This document shows positions 24,271 to 36,538 of a stretch of 64,000 nucleotides of DNA, one piece after another. Every line of letters begins with the position of its first letter. The stretch's first letter is position 1. Under the pieces are notes generated by a model that saw nothing but the letters and a program-made list of their open reading frames with translations, was not told the origin of the DNA and searched no databases. The stretch is from Lolium rigidum (Eukaryota; Streptophyta; Magnoliopsida; Poales; Poaceae), in the NCBI RefSeq assembly GCF_022539505.1, contig NC_061513.1, positions 347,773,617-347,837,616 on the forward strand, in the 5' to 3' direction. A program made the position numbers and the translations under genes.

Positions 24271-24507
24271 GATCAAGACACGCCTGCAAGGGGAGTCTCC
24301 ACTTCTCAATCTCTTTACTTTGTTTTTGTCTTGCTTTATTTTATTTACTACTTTGTTTGCTGCATTATATCAAAACACAAAAAAATTAGTTGCTAGCTTT
24401 ACTTTATTTACTGTCTTGTTTGCTATATATCAAAAACACAAAAAAATTAGTTACTTGTTTTACTTTACTTAATATCATGCATGTTTTTATTTCACTAGTT
24501 AAGCATA

Positions 24508-25172
24508 ATGGAAAACAACAAAAATATGAGAGATCTTTATGAAGTTTATCTTGAATTAGGACATGATGTGTTTGAAGGGAGAATTAAAAAACCCATGGAA
24601 CTTTATATGCATGCTAATGGGAATGTTATTACTATGGATGCTTTGAACACCATTGTTGCTAATGCTATGGAAAATTCTAAGCTTGGGGAAGCTGGCTCGA
24701 TGAGCATGATCTTTTTAGTCCCCCAAGCATTGAGGAGAAAATTTTCTTTTATAATTACAATATGCCTCCTATATATGATGATAGCCACTTTGTTGAATTT
24801 GCTCCCACTACAACTAATAAAATTGATTATGCTTACGTGGAGAGTAATAATTTTATGCATGAGACTCATGATAAGAATGCTTTATGTGATAGTTACATTG
24901 TTGAGTTTGCTCATGATGCTACTGAAAATTATTATGAGAGAGGAAAATATGGTTGTAGAAATTTTCATGTTACTAAAACACCTCTCTATGTGCTGAAATT
25001 TTTGAAGCTACACTTGTTTTATCTTCCTATGCTTGTTACTTTGCTCTTCATGAACTTGTTTATTTACAAGATTCATATGCATAGGAAGCATGTTAGACTT
25101 AAATGTGTTTTGAATTTGCCTTTTGATGCTCTCTTTTGCTTCAACTACTATTTCTTGCGAGTGCATCATTAA
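24508..25172 (+). pseudogene. Frameshifted copy of the unknown LARD protein
   Basis: The first frame runs to ENSKLGEAG near 24692. The homologous sequence then continues in another frame, ending at 25172 with the same CFN.YFLRVHH tail as in element A. A single small indel near 24695 explains the break. The N-terminus (MENNKNMRDLYEVYLELGHD) is better preserved or longer than in A. The hydrophobic segment and basic tail are retained with conservative changes, although the frame is broken. Confidence 0.72.
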
Positions 25173-27758
25173 AACTGCTTGAGCCCATCTTAATGGCTAA
25201 AAAGAAAGAACTTCTTGGGAGATAACCCATGTGTTATTTTGCTACAGTACTTTGTTTTATATTTGAGTCTTGGAAGTTCTTTACTACTGTAGCAACCTCT
25301 CCTTATCTTAGTTTTATGTTTTGTTGTGCCAAGTAAAGTCTTTGATAGAAAAGTAAGTACTAGATTTGGATTACTGCGCAGTTCCAGAATTCTTTGCTGT
25401 CACGAATCTGGGTCTATCTCCCTGTAGGTAGCTCAGAAAATTACGCCAATTTACGAGCATGATCCTCAGATATGTACGCAACTTTCATTCAATTTGAGCA
25501 TTTTCGTTTGAGCAAGTCCGGTGGCCTAATAAAATCCATCTTTACGGACTGTTCTGTTTTGACAGATTCTGTCTTTTATTTCGCATTGCCTCTTTTGCTA
25601 TGTTGGATGAATTTCTTTGATCCACTAATGTCCAGTAGCTTTATGCAATGTCCAGAAGTGTTAAGAATGATTGTGTCACCTCTGAACATGTGAATTTTTA
25701 TTATGCACTAACCCTCTAATGAGCTGTTTCGAGTTTGGTGTGGAGGAAGTTTTCAAGGATCAATAGAGGAGTATGATGCAATATGATCAAGGAGAGTGAA
25801 AGCTCTAAGCCTGGGGATGCCCCGGTGGTCCACCCCTGCATATATTAAGAAGACTCAAGCGTCTAAGCTTGGGGATGCCCAAGGCATCCCCTTCTTCATC
25901 AACAACATTATCAGGTTCCTCCCCTGAAACTATATTTTTATTCGGCCACATCTTATGTACTTTGCTTGGAGCGTCGGTTTGTTTTTGTTTTTTGTTTTGT
26001 TTGAATAAAATGGATCCTAGCATTCACTTTATGGGAGAGAGACACGCTCCGCTGTTGCATATGGATAAATATGTCCTTAGGCTCTACTCATAGTATTCAT
26101 GGCGAAGTTTCTTCTTCGTTAAATTGTTATATGGTTGGAATTGGAAAATGATACATGTAGTAACTCTAAAATGTCTTGGATAATTTGATACTTGGCAATT
26201 GTTGTGCTCATGTTTAAGCTCTTGCATCATATACTTTGCACCCATAAATGAAGAAATACTTAGAGCTTGCTAATTTGGTTTGCATATTTGGTTTCTCTAG
26301 AGTCTAGATAACATCTAGTATTGAGTTTTGAACAACAAGGAAGACGGTATGGAGTCTTATAATGTTTACCATATGTCTTTTATGTGAGTTTTGTTGTACC
26401 GTTCATCCTTGTGTTTGTTTCAAATAACCTTGCTAGCCTAAACCTTGTATCGAGAGGGAATACTTCTCATGCATCCAAAATCCTTGAGTCAACCACTATG
26501 CCATTTGTGTCCACCATACCTACCTACTACATGGTATTTATCCGCCATTCCAAAGTAAATTGCTTGAGTGCTACCTTTAAAATTCCATCATTCACCTTTG
26601 CAATATATAGCTCATGGGACAAATAGCTTAAAAACTATTGTGGTATTGAATATGTACTTATGCACTTTATCTCTTATTAAGTTGCTTGTTGAGCGATAAC
26701 CATGTTTCGGGGACGCCATCAACTATTCTTTGTTGGATATAATGTGAGTTGCTATGCATGTCCGTCTTGTCTGAAGCAAGAGAGATCTACCACCTTCATG
26801 GTTGGAGCATGCATATTGTTAGAGAAGAACTTTGGGCCGCTAACTAAAGCCATGATTCATGGTGGAAGTTTCAGTTTTGGACATATATCCTCAATCTCAT
26901 ATGAGAATAAAAATTGTTGCCACATGCTTATGCATTAAAGAGGAGTCCATTATCTGTTGTCCATGTTGTCCCGGTATGGATGTCTAAGTTGAGAATAATC
27001 AAAAGCGAGAAATCCAAAATGCGAGCTTTCTCCTTAGACCTTTGTACAGGCGACATGGAGGTACCCCATTGTGACACTTGGTCAAAACATGTGCATTGCA
27101 AAGATCCGGTAGTCCAAGTTAATTAGGACAAGGTGCGGGCACTATTAGTATACTATGCATGAGACTTGCAACTTGTAAGATATAATGTACATAACTCATA
27201 TGCTTTATTACTACCGTTGACAAAATTGTTTCATGTTTTCAAAATAAAAGCTCTAGCACAAATATAGCAATCGATGCTTTCCTCTTTGAAGGACCATTCT
27301 CTTTACTTTTATGTTGAGTCAGTCCACCTATCTCTCTCCACCTCAAGAAGCAAACACTTGTGTGAACCGTGCATTGATTCCTACATACTTGCATATTGTA
27401 CTTGTTATATTACTCTATGTTGACAATTATCCATGAGATATACATGTTACAAGTTGAAAGCAACCGCTGAAACTTAATCTTCCTTTGTGTTGCTTCAATA
27501 CCTTTACTTTGATTTATTGCTTTATGAGTTAACTCTTATGCAAGACTTATTAATACTTGTCTTGAAGTACTATTCATGAAAAGTCTTTGCTATATGATTC
27601 ACCTGTTTACTCATATCATCACCATTGTTATGATCGCTGCATCCACTACATATGTTTACAAATTGTATGATCAAGGTTATGATGGCATATCACTTCAGAA
27701 ATTATCTTTGTTATCGTTTTACCTGCTCGGGACGAGCAGAACTAAGCTTGGGGATGCT
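25173..27758 (+). other. Internal non-coding region of element D
   Basis: No protein domain found. Homologous to 5073-7674. Contains a perfect 9-bp hairpin GGGGATGCC-CAA-GGCATCCCC (25871-25891) that follows a copy of the PPT word AAGCTTGGGG (25865-25874). A diverged PPT word lies at 25807, and the true PPT at 27744-27753 precedes the 3' LTR. Confidence 0.75.
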
Positions 27759-29358
27759 TGATACGTCTCCGACGTATCGATAATTTCTTATGTTCTATGC
27801 CATATTATTGATGATACCTACATGTTTTATGCACACTTTATGTCATATTCGTGCATTTTCCGGAACTAACCTATTAACAAGATGCCGAAGTGCCGGTTCC
27901 TGTTTTCTCGCTGTTTTTGGTTTCGAAATCCTAGTAACGAAATATTCTCGGAATTGGACGAAACGAAGACCCGGGGCCCTATTTTTCCACGGAGCTTCCG
28001 GAAGACCGAAGAACACACGAAGTGGGGCCACGAGGTGGCCAAACTATAGGGCGGCGCGGCCCAAGCCCCGGCCGCGCCGACCTATAGTGTGGGCCCCTCG
28101 TGACGCCCCTTGACCTGCCCTTCCGCCTACTTAAAGCCTCCGTCGCGAAACCCCCGAGGCGAAAAACCACGATACGGAAAACCTTACCGAGACGCCGTCG
28201 CCGCCGATCCCATCTCGGGGGATTACGGAGATCTCCTCCGGCACCCTGCCGGAGAGGGGATTCATCTCCCGGAGGACTCTACACCGCCATGGTCGCCTCC
28301 GGAGTGATGAGTGAGTAGTTCACCCCTGGACTATGGGTCCATAGCAGTAGCTAGATGGTTGTCTTCTCCTCATTGTGCTTCATTGTTGGATCTTGTGAGC
28401 TGCCTAACATGATCAAGATCATCTATCCGTAATTCTATATGTTGTGTTTGTCGGGATCCGATGGATAGAGAATACCATGTCATGTTAATTATCAAGTTAT
28501 TATACATGTGTTGTTTATGATCTTGCATGCTCTCCGTTTCTAGTAGAGGCTCGGCCAAGTTTTTACTTTTAACTCCAAGAGGGAGTACTTATGCTCGATA
28601 GTGGGTTCATGCCTGCATTGACACCGGGACGAGTGACGAAAGTTCTAAGGTTGTGTTGTGCTCGTTGCCACTAGGGATAAAACATTGGCGCTATGTCCGA
28701 GGATGTAGTTGTTGATTACATTACGCACCATACTTAATGCAATTGTCCGTTGTTTAGCAACTTAATACTGGAGGGGTTCGGATGATAACCTGAAGGTGGA
28801 CTTTTTAGGCATAGATGCAGTTGGATGGCGGTCTATGTACTTTGTCGTAATGCCCAATTAAATCTCACTATACTTATCATGTCATGTATGTGCATTGTTA
28901 TGCCCTCTCTATTTGTCAATTGCCCGACTGTAATTTGTTCACCCAACATGCTTTTATCTTATGGGAGAGACACCTCTAGTGAACTGTGGACCCCGGTCCA
29001 TTCTTTAATACTGAAATACAAATCTGCTTGCAATACTTGTTTTTACTATTTTCTCTCGCAAACAATCATCTTCCACACAATACGGTTAATCCTTTGTTAC
29101 AGACAAGCCGGTGAGATTGACAACCTCACCTGTTTCGTTGGGGCAAAGTACTTTGGTTGTGTTGTGCAGGTTCCACGTTGGCGCCGGAATCTCCGGTGTT
29201 GCGCCGCACTACATCCCGCCGCCATCAACCTTCAACGTGCTTCTTGGCTCCTCCTGGTTCGATAAACCTTGGTTTCTTTCTGAGGGAAAACTTGCTGCTG
29301 TGCGCATCATACCTTCCTCTTGGGGTTGCCCAACGAACGTGTGAAATACACGCCATCA
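27759..29358 (+). repeat. 3' LTR of element D (1600 bp)
   Basis: Near-identical to 22640-24241; differs by small indels and a few substitutions. Followed by the CTCTC target duplication, after which the Copia C gag resumes. Confidence 0.95.
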
Positions 29359-29363
29359 CTCTC

Positions 29364-31512
29364 CAGAACCTTGGGCGCCATGGTTTCGTCTTCCTCCTCC
29401 TCAGTCTCGACCGGCGAGATCAGCACAACGATCCCGGTCCGACTTGATGGCAACAACTTCACCCTGTGGAGAGGCCTAGCGCTGCCCAATCTGGCAGGCG
29501 CAAACCTCCACCTGCATCTCGACAAGACCGCCGTCGTCCCTGCGAAGACTGTGCAGCAGGGCACCGGCGACAAGGCTATCGCCGTTCCCAATCCAGAGTA
29601 TCACAATTGGTGGACTTAGGATCAGCGGGTTAAGGGTCTTCTCCTCGGATCAATGGGAGAGGACATGGCAGCGCAGCTCATCGGCTGCACGACGGCTGCA
29701 GAGGTGTGGGCATCCGTCCACGCCATGTTCGGCGCCCAAAGTCGGGCGAATATTCTCCATCTGCGTCGTCAGCTCCAGTCTCTCCGAAAGGAGGACATGA
29801 CCGCCAGCGCCTATATGCACAAGATGAAGGCACTGAGCGATGCTATGGCCGCCGCCGGGACAGTCGTTCCGGACGAGGATCTTATCGACTACATCGTCAC
29901 CGGGCTCGGGTCCTCCTACAGCACCGTCGCGGCCACCCTCAACTTCCGCACGACGCCCATCTCCTATGCCGAGTTCTATGCCAGCGTCCTCCAATTCGTG
30001 GCCATGCAGGTGCAGCAAGCTCATGCCGAGGGCTGGTCTTCCTCGGCCAACACTGCGGCTCGCCCAGGTCCGGGCAATGGCGCGCGCCCTCGTCCTGCCG
30101 ATCAGTACCAAGGAGGGGGCAGAAATTATCAAGGAGGAGGCAACCGTGGTGGCTACGGTAACGGCGGTGGTCAAGGCCGTGGCAATGGTTGCTACGATAA
30201 CGGTGGGAGTTATGGAAACCCCCGCAATGACGGCGGTGGTGGCCGTGGCCGTGGTAACGGCGGCCACAACAACGGTGGGGGCGGTGGCGGGAGCGGACGC
30301 AACGGACGTCGCTTCCATCCCCAGTGTCAACTCTGCGGTATCTGGGGTCATGATGCATATGATTGCCGCAATCGCTTCAACCATGACTTCCAACGCTCCG
30401 GCAACTCTGCCTCGACCAGCTCCAATGACAACAACCCATGGATCATGGACACGGGAGCCTCGGACCACTTCACCAGTGAATTAGAACGCCTCCAGCTCGC
30501 CGAACGCTACCCCGGCAAGGATCAGGTGCAAGTAGCAAATGGAACAGGTTTGTCTATTGCCCGTATTGGTCACTCTAATTTACCCGGTTCATCTCTTTGT
30601 TTGCAAAAGGTTCTTCATGTTCCAAATATTCGCAAGCACCTTCTTTCCGTCTATCGTCTTGTTTCGGATAACTATGTCTTTGTTGAATTTCATCGGGATT
30701 TTTTCTGTGTCAAGGACAAGGCAACGAGGAGGGTCATTCTTCTCGGTAGAAGTCGCGATGGTCTCTACCCAGTACCGTTCTGCAGAGCCTCTTCCTCCTC
30801 GCGTCGCGCCTGTTCGAGTAGCAAGGTCTCCCCTTCGCAATGGCATCAACGTTTTGGTCATCCATCCAATAATGTAGTTCAATATATTGGTAGAACAAAT
30901 AATCTTTTGTGTTCACAGTCAGACAATATATCTTTGGTGTGTGATGCTTGTCAACGCGCCAAAAGTCATCAATTACCATATACTGTGTCATCTGTGTTTC
31001 TGTTGCCTCACTTGAATTGGTTCATACTGATGTTTGGGGGCCTGCACGTACCTCCTCTGGTGGGTACAAGTACTATGTTAGTTTTGTGGATGATTATTCC
31101 CGTTTCTGTTGGATCTATCTTTTAAAACATAAGTCTGATGTTGAGCAGGTCTTCTATGCTTTCCAGGCTCATGTCGAGCGCCTCCTGAACGCTAAGATTA
31201 ATGCAGTTCAGTCTGATGGAGGTGGCGAGTATCAGCGCCTGTCTCGCTATTTTCAGCGCACGGGTGTGTCTCATCGTGTGTCATGTCCACACACTTCCCA
31301 GGAAAACGGGATCGCTTTCCTCCGCATCTTCGGATGTGCTTGTTGGCCTAGCCTACGCAAGTACAATACACACAAACTTGATCGCTCCAAAGCTTGCGTC
31401 TTCCTCGGGGCTACAGTCCGATGCATAAAGGGTACAAATGTCTAGATCGGTCCACGGGACGTATATATATATATCTCGTGATGTCGTTTTCGATGAAACA
31501 GTGTTTCCCTTC
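29364..31512 (+). pseudogene. Copia C gag, protease and integrase (5' half of polyprotein)
   Basis: The start codon lies at 22617, and 23 coding bases precede element D; the frame resumes exactly at 29364. Gag shows the UBN2-type core (AAEVWASVHAMFGAQSRA, LRRQLQSLRK), a Gly/Asn/Arg-rich spacer, and a CCHC knuckle CQLCGIWGHDAYDC near 30330. Then come the protease MDTGASDHFT, the pre-integrase finger (WHQRFGHPSNN, CDACQRAKSHQLPY) and the integrase core (VHTDVWGP, VDDYSRFCWIYL, QSDGGGEY). Defects: in-frame TAG at 29617-29619, a frame change near 31000, and loss of the SAERK-to-FLRIFGC segment near 31310 that removes the catalytic Glu region. Element E enters at 31513. Confidence 0.92.
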
Positions 31513-32671
31513 TGTTATCACCAGAATTTGACCGGATCAGAGGTGGGCCGCGATTAAGATGGGCTTGAAGAATATACCTGGAAGGAATACATTGAATCGG
31601 CCTTGTATACAAAGTTTGGGCTAGTTTGCCTGTGTATCTGTAAATATAGTAGACACGTGTCGGTTAGATAGAATTTGGCTCGTGCACGGTTGGGATTATT
31701 CCCACGTTAGAAAGTCTACGGACTATAAATATGTATCTAGGGTTATTGAGAAAAACAACTATCACGTTCATCACAAACCAATCTAGGCGCATCGCCAACC
31801 CCTTGTTTCGAGGGTTTCTTCCGGGTAAGCATCATGCTGCCTAGATCGCATCTTGCGATCTAGGCGAGACACGTTTATTCGTTGTTCATGCGTTGCTCGT
31901 GATGAAGCCTTGTTGATGGCGAGCAACGTAGTTATCATAGATGTGTTAGGGTTAGCATTGTTTCATCGTATCATATGCTTTCGTCCGTGCAACCCTTAGA
32001 CGTCTAGCCGCCCTTACACCTATCTTAGGTGTAAGGGCGGCACCTCGCTTGATCATTATTTAGTAGATCCGATCCGTTATGATTGCTCCTTGTTCTTCAA
32101 GGATTAGTTTAATATCTGCATAGTTATGCCTTACAAACGGGTTGAAGGATCCAGTGGCACGTAGGGTGTGGTTTGCTAGCCCTAGATAAGATGTTCCGGG
32201 GATCAACTTCATGTTGGTTTTTAGGCCTTGTCTAGGGTCGGTTTATTATCACCGTGCGTGGCCGCCAGGCTCAATCACGCGTAGGATGTTCCGATTATGT
32301 GGTGAAAACCCTAAATCGTCGTAGGTCGTTTTAGCCACATATTGATCAAGCAGGACCACCATGTGTTCGTATACCTCATACGGATCATGGGTGGATCGGC
32401 TCCTTGAGCCGATTCACGAGACAACCCGAGAGCCGATCGAGGCTCGTATTTAATGTTTACGTGTATGCCATGCAGGAAACTAAGCGAAGCAAATCCATCA
32501 CCTTCCGACTAGGTATAGGTCGGGTGGCACGCCCTTGCACCAGCATCGGACGTGCGTGCCGAGTCTTTGCGGGCCGTCGCTCGAGGGACCAGGGCCAGCC
32601 GCGAGTCCGGGAGCCTCCCGGCTCTCTCGTGTTGCCCGTCGCTGCTCGCCGGTGGGTTTCCGACCGCAACA
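31513..32671 (+). repeat. 5' LTR of Gypsy E, with TATA box and two strong hairpins
   Basis: TATAAAT at 31724-31730 is the likely promoter. Downstream lie two perfect hairpins with the same TCT loop: a 12-bp stem at 31839-31865 (GCCTAGATCGCA arm) and a 15-bp stem at 32008-32040 (CCGCCCTTACACCTA arm). A third, ATCGGCTC-CTT-GAGCCGAT, is at 32395-32413. All three recur in the 3' LTR. Confidence 0.93.
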
Positions 32672-32676
32672 CATTC

Positions 32677-32694
32677 CGGCACGCCCGGTGGGAC
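32677..32694 (+). promoter_or_regulatory. Primer binding site region of Gypsy E
   Basis: CGGCACGCCCGGTGGGAC lies five bases after the LTR. It matches the TGGCACGCCCGGTGGGAC site common in plant Gypsy elements except for its first base. I do not name the tRNA. Confidence 0.75.
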
Positions 32695-32732
32695 AGTCTT
32701 CGACATCAACCGCATCGCCATCTACATCCGAG

Positions 32733-35700
32733 ATGGCGGAAGGTACTCCAGTCACGTACGAAGATCTGACTGAGGAGCTCAAGAAGAAGTATGACGAGGT
32801 CAAAGCGATCCTCGAAGCCGACCTCATCGGCTCTTTCCAGAGAACCCGCTCACACGGCATCAAGTGGAAGGGGTTCTCACCCGAAGGCGCGCTCGATGGA
32901 TTGGACCTGTCTGCCCCGTCAGAAGAACGCACCAGGTCTCTGCGTCAGGAGATTAATTTCATGGTGGCTCATTCGCTGCATCGCCATTCTGAGAGCCTGG
33001 TGAACACTTTGGAGCGTGTCGCCCTTCGGGTGGTCCGAGAAATCATGAGGCATCAGCACTCTCCGTCGGGACCAGCTCTAGGGACTCACCAAGGAGAGAC
33101 ACCACTCCGAGTCCCGACCACCGCTGCCGTTCGCGTTGGCAGCACCGAAGTGCCGAGTTCACCGGCATACGTCGTCTACAAGATCGGGGTGACCCTAGTG
33201 ATTACCGAGTTCTTGTATGAGGCGCCTAAGGAGATCCCTCACGGATACACGTGCACATACGTGCCGGACCGCGATGAGTCGGGCACTCACGAACCGGACC
33301 GCAACAGCAGGGACTTCCGGAACAGCGAGGAGGAACTTCGGGAACAGATCTTGAGAAGCGAGACGTGGCTAGCTAAGTATGCCACTCCGACAAACCTCCG
33401 GAGCTCAACTCCTGCGGTTGGCTCGGAGCTTGAGAAGCAAGCGTGGCTGGCTAAGTATGCCACTCCGGCGAATCTTCGGAGCTCGACTCCTGCAGCCAGC
33501 ACCGCGGATCAGATCAGTACAATCTTGAGAGACCAGTTCGGCATGATGCCGAAAAGGAGGGCAATCGGCTATTCCAAGCCGTATCCCAACGAGTACGATT
33601 TGATCCCACTACCACCCAAATATCGGCTCCTTGAATTCTCCAAGTTTAGTGGATCAGATGGCTCCAGCTCAATCGAGCATGTAAGCCGATATTTGGCACA
33701 GCTGGGCACGATCTCAGCATCAGATGAGCTACGTGTGAGGTTCTTCGCACAGTCCCTCACAGGATCGGCTTTCGGGTGGTACACATCGCTGCCACCAGAC
33801 TCAATCCGGACTTGGAAGCGGTTGGAAGAACGAGTTCCACATGCGGTATCACTCGGAGGCTTCCGAGGCTGGCATTGCCGATCTAGCACAAGTACGACAG
33901 AAGCGCGGAGAAACAGTGTCAGAATACATCCAGCGCTTCAGGACCGTTAGGAACCGATGCTATTCGGCTCGTGTGACTGAAAAAGAATCAGTCGAGTTGG
34001 CTGTGGTGGGTCTCGCATCACCGATCAAGGATGTGGCCTCCCAAGCAGACTACCCTTCGCTGGCGCATATGGTGCAGAAGCTGTCGTTATATGAACAGCG
34101 CCACCCAGAGGTGTACCAGGATAAATTCAAGCGTGCGGTGGTCCTGGTTGAGGCGGATGAAGATGAAGGCTCGCGGGAGATCAAGAGGTAGCAGTGGCTG
34201 AATGGACTCGGGGGGCAAGCCCCGTGTCCTGCAAATGGGTTAAGCCACAAGGTCCTCCAAGAGGGTTTGACTTCGACGTCACCAAGGCTGAGCAAATTTT
34301 CGACCTCTTACTTAAAGAGAAGCAGCTAAAGGTACCCGAAGGCCACAGAATCCCCACGGCGCAGGAGCTGAACGGAAAGCCATACTGCAAATGGCATAAC
34401 ACGTTCACCCATACCACCAACGACTGCAGGGTGTGGCGTCAGCAGATCCAAATGGCGATAGAACAAGGGCGTCTAATTTTCAGCCAGTACGCCATGAAAG
34501 TCGACACACACCCCTTCCCTGCTGTTAACATGGTGGAGTGCACTTACCCTGGGAGGTGCCAGCCAGGTTTCTCGTTCAACATCAACATGGTAGGACCTGG
34601 GCACCACCCCGGTAAGGACAGAGACGAGGGCAGCTGCTCTCATAACAAGGACGAAGAGGAAGCCGTTCCATGCGATCGGCTCCGGCACGATGGCAAGCGC
34701 TACATCACAGAGGGAGAAGTGAAGAATGTGAGATATCAGCGACCTCTCTCTGATCACCTCCTCAACAAGTACGTGAGTCAATACGACCAACGCCGACGGT
34801 ACGACGACGACGACGACGGAGATCGTCTGGCTAGCGAGTGCACGCCGGGAGACATCGTCGGCATGATCGCGACGAGGAGAGATATGAGCGCCATGCCAAG
34901 GAGAAGTCAAGAGAGCAAGACGACGTGGATAGGCACCGGGACTGTCCCTTCTTCGGACACTGCTGGGATTCGGGAATGAGCCGATTGCCTACAATCGGCA
35001 ACTGCCCAGAATGTAGACAGAAGAAGAAGGATGCAGCTAACGTGTCCGTGTTCAAACGTCTAGGGCCTCTCCCGCCTCGGAACAAGCACGCTGGGTCCTC
35101 TCGGGTGGAAGATCTCGAGGAATTAGAAGACGATGAAGAAGAAGAAGAAGATAAGTACCACCGGCCAAGGTGGTGCCCTGATGGACTCAGCCGTTCCCAA
35201 AAGCGTAGGGTTCAGCGACTACGTGGTTTGGAGGAAGCCGAAAGGTTATACCTCCACACGTTAAGGAAGGCGCGGCCTGATCTGGCCGCGAAAATTCAGC
35301 GAACTCTGGACAAAGAAGGTCGGCCACAAAAGAAAGAGTGGCGCCCCAGACAAAGGAAAGCCGATGATGAGACATCGGTTGGCACAAACATGGTGTTCAT
35401 CCTTCCGGCGGAGTTTAGTGCTCCAGAATTAGACGAAGCACCTGTGGCACAACTTGACTGCGGCCCACGACCAGTTATCTTCGAGAAGCCACGAGAAAGA
35501 AGCTACGACACCTGAAGGCCCTGTATTTGCGAGGTTATATCAATGGGCAGCTTCGTCAACAAGATGCTTGGTGGACACCGGAGCGGCGATCAACATTATG
35601 CCATACTCCATGCTACGTCGGTTGGGACGCTCTAGCTCGGATCTGATCAAGACCAACGTTACACCGAGCGATTTCAACGGCCAAGCATCCGAAGCACAAG

Positions 35701-36041
35701 GTGTTCCGAACGTGGATCCGACCGTAGGAAGAAAAACCATCCCTACGACGTTCTTTATTGTCGATAGCAAGAGCACCTATGCTGTCCTGCTAGGGAGAGA
35801 TTGGATCCACGCCAATCGTTGCATTCCATCCACGATGCACCAATGTTTAATACAGTGGGATGGAGATGAAGTAGAGGTCATCCAAGCAGATGACTCAGCC
35901 AAGATTTCAACGGCTGGCATGAACGTTTGGGAGACGACAGGCCAAGAGCCACTCTCAGGCATTACTTTGGATGACTGCGAGCGCATCGACGTGACGAAGG
36001 ACGGAGTGAGGCTGGTCTTATCCACCGGCCTGACCGTGTAA
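32733..36041 (+). pseudogene. Gypsy E gag and retropepsin (gag-PR), frameshifted
   Basis: Gag starts at 32733 (MAEGTPVTYEDL). A 78-bp tandem duplication at 33366 and 33444 repeats WLAKYATP..NLRSSTPA. The retrotransposon gag core (FSKFSGSDGSSSIEHVSRYL, then FFAQSLTGSAFGWYTSLPP, then RFRTVRNRCYSA) spans about 33620-34020. After an acidic, Arg-rich linker comes the retropepsin motif LVDTGAAINIMPYSMLRRLG (about 35567-35626), followed by AVLLGRDWIHAN. The reading frame changes near 33830, 34190, 34830-34900 and 35480, so this copy cannot make the protein. No RT follows. Confidence 0.9.
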
Positions 36042-36535
36042 CAAGAGCAAAATCTATGGACGAATGTGGCAAGGCCGATCCTTGTGATCGGCCCCAAAAC
36101 AGAAAAAGGGATAATCTTGTCTCAAGCATGTCACGTAGTTATACTGAAGCAAGACCAAGATGTAAACCTTCATTGAACAATTCAATCAACATGGAGGCCG
36201 ATTCCAGCAATCGGCCAAAATTATCCTCACCATACGTTCTGCCCGTGTTCAACGTCGATCCAACGGGCGGCGGAAAGCGGAGATACGGGTTTACGTCGGC
36301 TGATGAGCTGGAAGAAGTCAATATTGGTCCGGACGGAGCCGATGTTCAAGTACAGTGCCTTGGCTAACTACAGAGCCGATATCTGCAGTTACCTGACAGA
36401 TTCGGCTCGGGGGGCACCTAATCAGATGAACATGTGCGATACATGTGCAGTGAAATATTGGGGGCCGATAGAAAATCGGCCAGTAAAAAAAAATTTCATG
36501 ATGTACAGCCGATGCACAGCCATCGACTCTAGTAC
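36042..36535 (+). other. Non-coding region of Gypsy E with GCCGAT hairpins
   Basis: Contains three perfect short hairpins sharing the GGCCGAT stem: 36073-36093, 36196-36216 and 36463-36481, with five-base loops. I see no convincing protein on either strand. Confidence 0.65.
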
Positions 36536-36538
36536 AAA

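Larger units (their letters stand above)
22640..29358 (+). mobile_element. Non-autonomous LTR retrotransposon D (LARD), related to A
   Basis: LTRs of about 1600 bp (22640-24241 and 27759-29358), both TGATACGT...CGCCATCA, with target duplication CTCTC at 22635-22639 and 29359-29363. It interrupts codon eight of the Copia C gag. The internal region contains the same unknown ORF and the same non-coding sequence as element A, but no gag or pol. LTR identity is very high by eye, so it is a young insertion. A and D belong to one family or two close subfamilies. Confidence 0.95.

Noticed and set aside
29650..30468. 272-codon minus-strand frame over Copia C gag
   Set aside because: Shadow of the Gly/Arg-rich gag spacer on the + strand, where zinc knuckle and protease motifs prove coding.
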